Below are positions 6,611 through 8,054 of a stretch of DNA of 8,054 nt, piece after piece. Location: NCBI GenBank assembly GCA_036397475.1, contig DASWIV010000010.1, forward strand, positions 1 to 8,054. Direction: 5' to 3'. This DNA comes from DASWIV01 sp036397475. GTDB lineage: Bacteria > JAJVIF01 > JAPKYR01. The position numbers were made by a program, and so were the translations under genes. Under the pieces are notes generated by a model. That model saw only the letters and a list, made by a program, of their open reading frames with translations, did no database searches and was not told where the DNA came from. The stretch's first letter is position 1. Each line of letters opens with the position of its first letter.

Positions 6611-7186
6611 TTAAGCGGCTTTTTTGATCTGTTTACTTCTGCGCTCATGCCGGTCTTCGTCGCCTGTATCTTCATTCGTATTATCCTCATCTGACTCGTC
6701 CACTTCATCCCTGTTACGATCATGCCTGGAATCGCTACTGCTATCATAGTCGCTGATGTCGTACCAGTCAGGCAATGGGAGATCTAGTTCATTATGTACT
6801 TCGAGCGCAGCTTCTGTTACCGGAACGAAAGTAGCGTTTTTGAAATCCTGCCAATCCATGGTCTCAAAATCGGTCTCGCCTTCGCCGAACACGATCATCC
6901 ACGTGTATTCAGTCCAGTCATCGCCACTGGATTCACGCGCCCTCCATGTCATTGGGACTCCGGCTTCAGCTTCAAATCCCATTCCGGATGGCTGGTTGGA
7001 CATGGTATCGTCCACGTCCCATCCCTTGTCTTTCAGATCTTCAAAATAGAGGGTGACTTTCGCTATCTGATTAGCGCCCATATCGATAAATGGCCACATT
7101 ATGTAAACAGCTATTCCGGCTATTATCAGCCCTATTGCGGCAACAACGCCGCAACCTATTAAACATCCCTTTCCGCATCCTGACAT
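6611..7186 (-). CDS. Small Cys/Gly-rich single-pass membrane protein with charged tail, unknown function
   Basis: 191 residues from ATG 7186, chosen because AAGGAGAG lies 9 bases upstream. The longer in-frame ATG at 7240 falls on the predicted -10 box and is rejected. The N-terminus SGCGKGCLIGCGVV has Cys4, Cys8 and Cys12 in a Gly-rich setting and runs into a transmembrane helix (~9-31, ending YIMWPF). Residues ~35-140 form a compact-looking domain (VTLYFEDLKDKGWDVDD, PMTWRARES, YTWMIVFGEGETDFETMDW). Residues ~143-191 are a low-complexity tail dominated by Asp, Glu, Arg, Asn and Ser that turns basic at the very end (RRSKQIKKAA). I recognise no family. The topology of the globular part is not certain. 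It has its own promoter and terminator, so it is probably monocistronic. Confidence 0.75.
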   Translation of the reverse strand: MSGCGKGCLIGCGVVAAIGLIIAGIAVYIMWPFIDMGANQIAKVTLYFEDLKDKGWDVDDTMSNQPSGMGFEAEAGVPMTWRARESSGDDWTEYTWMIVFGEGETDFETMDWQDFKNATFVPVTEAALEVHNELDLPLPDWYDISDYDSSSDSRHDRNRDEVDESDEDNTNEDTGDEDRHERRSKQIKKAA

Positions 7187-7205
7187 GGTGTGGAACTCTC
7201 CTTGT

Positions 7206-7228
7206 GGGTTAATACGAGAACTTAACCC
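7206..7228 (-). promoter_or_regulatory. 5'-UTR hairpin before the small membrane protein
   Basis: On the minus strand GGGTTAA (7228-7222) pairs perfectly with TTAACCC (7212-7206) around a 9-base loop. It ends just before the Shine-Dalgarno AAGGAGAG. From the predicted promoter, transcription would begin near 7226, so the hairpin would sit at or very near the 5' end of the mRNA. Such hairpins commonly stabilise transcripts. A palindromic operator in the DNA is the alternative. Confidence 0.45.
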
Positions 7229-7232
7229 GCCT

Positions 7233-7261
7233 AGTATCATGTTTTAGTGTACTTTTTTCAA
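7233..7261 (-). promoter_or_regulatory. Sigma70-type promoter for the small membrane protein gene
   Basis: On the minus strand TTGAAA (7261-7256, five of six matches to TTGACA) is followed after exactly 17 bases by GATACT (7238-7233, four of six matches to TATAAT). The expected start site is near 7226, about 40 bases before the ATG at 7186. It lies in the 95-base gap after the RimK-family stop, where no convincing terminator is visible. Confidence 0.5.
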
Positions 7262-7281
7262 GTGAAATAACAATTTGTTCC

Positions 7282-8054
7282 TTAAAGTTTTCCGAGTTTC
7301 GACGCGAACGAAATGATCTTCCTGCCAATATCGACTCCGGTCGCTTCCTCAAGTCCCTGGAATCCAGGTGTCGCGTTTACTTCCAGCACGTATTTTTTCC
7401 CGTTTGATTCTATCCAGTCAACCCCTGCGACATCCAGCCCGACCGCCAGGGCGGCTTTGACCGCAATGGATTTTTCATCCATTGAAAGTTTCTTCGATTC
7501 GGATGCTCCCCCCATATGTACATTCGCACGGAATTCACCCTTTTTCGCTGTACGTGTCATGGACGCGACGACTTTACCGTTTATTACAAATGCCCTTGTG
7601 TCGCTGTGGGCGTTCGATCCGGTTTCAAGAAATTCCTGGACAAGTATGGGATTCCTTGTCGCCCAGATTGTTGCACTGATGGCTTCCAGCTGGTCGACAG
7701 CATCCGCCCGCATGGTGCCTATTCCCATCGCTCCGGTGAATGTTTTTACTATCCACGGCGGACCTGGAATGAATTTCCTGATGTTTTTCAGGTCCTTCAT
7801 CGACAGCAGGTAAGCTGTCCTGGGTGTGTTAATTCCATTTTTCGCCAGGATTTGAAGGGTTGAAAATGTTTCACGGGCAAGTGCTATTGAGTCCGCAGAA
7901 TTTATGACAGGAATCCCCGCAGATTCGAATTGCCTGACCAGGGGAAGCCCGGTTTCATAATTTCCCGGACCAAGACGCGGGATCACCACATTCGGCATGG
8001 GAAACAATCTTGTCATGTTTCTCAATCTGAACTCGCCCGAATCGATTTCAAGAG
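7282..8054 (-). CDS. rimK: RimK-family ATP-grasp alpha-L-glutamate ligase, 5' end beyond window
   Basis: Partial: 257 codons with the frame open to base 8054 (LEIDSGEFRLRNM precedes the internal TTG at 8025, so that TTG is not the start). About 50 N-terminal residues are missing compared with E. coli RimK. It follows RimK closely: VVIPRLG...YETGLPLVRQFESAGIPVINSADSIALARETFSTLQILAKNGI, PWIVKTFTGAMGIG (ATP-binding loop), ILVQEFLE, DTRAFVINGKVVASMTR, GEFRANVHMGGASE, VAGVDW and the metal-binding EVNATPGFQGLEEATGVDIGRKI. RimK adds glutamates to the C-terminus of ribosomal protein S6; relatives (LysX, MptN, CofF) use other amine or carboxyl acceptors. The substrate cannot be decided here, so the symbol marks the family only. 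The stop is TAA at 7284-7282. Confidence 0.88.
   Translation of the reverse strand, partial: LEIDSGEFRLRNMTRLFPMPNVVIPRLGPGNYETGLPLVRQFESAGIPVINSADSIALARETFSTLQILAKNGINTPRTAYLLSMKDLKNIRKFIPGPPWIVKTFTGAMGIGTMRADAVDQLEAISATIWATRNPILVQEFLETGSNAHSDTRAFVINGKVVASMTRTAKKGEFRANVHMGGASESKKLSMDEKSIAVKAALAVGLDVAGVDWIESNGKKYVLEVNATPGFQGLEEATGVDIGRKIISFASKLGKL

Noticed and set aside
7187..7240. Eighteen-residue N-terminal extension of the small membrane protein
   Set aside because: The ATG at 7240 coincides with the predicted -10 box and has no ribosome binding site. The ATG at 7186 has a strong one.
7313..7813. 166-codon open frame on the plus strand
   Set aside because: Antisense to the RimK-family gene, which has full family motifs. 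The translation shows no domain.
7996..8025. Start of the RimK-family gene at the TTG at 8025 or the following ATG
   Set aside because: The frame is open upstream to the window edge, and the alignment with RimK begins mid-domain, so the true start is outside the window.

Overview
The window looks like chromosomal DNA of an uncultured, probably anaerobic, Gram-negative-type (diderm) bacterium. Two proteins carry Sec signals ending in a lipobox cysteine, a third has a cleavable Sec signal, one lipoprotein carries four c-type heme sites, and the signalling and ribosome-modification genes are ordinary bacterial ones. Nothing in the sequence lets me name a phylum. Coding density is high, the longest non-coding stretch is about 165 bases, and I see no insertion sequence, tRNA, rRNA, CRISPR array or phage gene.

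Left block (1-5690, all minus strand). In transcription order: a GAF + HD-GYP cyclic-dinucleotide phosphodiesterase (5690-4380), a large secreted lipoprotein of unknown function (4289-2277), a tetraheme cytochrome lipoprotein fused to a degenerate 5'-nucleotidase-like domain (2112-691), and a CPBP-type intramembrane protease that runs off the left edge (677-1). Gaps are about 90, 165 and 13 bases. The 165-base gap holds a strong intrinsic terminator ending only about 40 bases before the cytochrome gene. The terminator's 5' arm can instead pair with an upstream segment that encloses two more hairpins. That is the layout of a transcription attenuator or riboswitch, and it is the most interesting item here.

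Middle (5769-6557, plus strand). A secreted RlpA-like double-psi beta-barrel protein is divergent from the HD-GYP gene. It ends on a hairpin shared with the convergent gene to its right.

Right block (6611-8054, minus strand). A small Cys/Gly-rich single-pass membrane protein with a highly charged tail (7186-6611) has its own promoter and a 5'-terminal hairpin. Upstream is the C-terminal three quarters of a RimK-family ATP-grasp ligase, whose reading frame stays open off the right edge.

Functional reading: the left block joins second-messenger turnover, envelope lipoproteins and electron transfer. The link between HD-GYP signalling and the cytochrome leader RNA is a hypothesis from gene order, not something the sequence proves.
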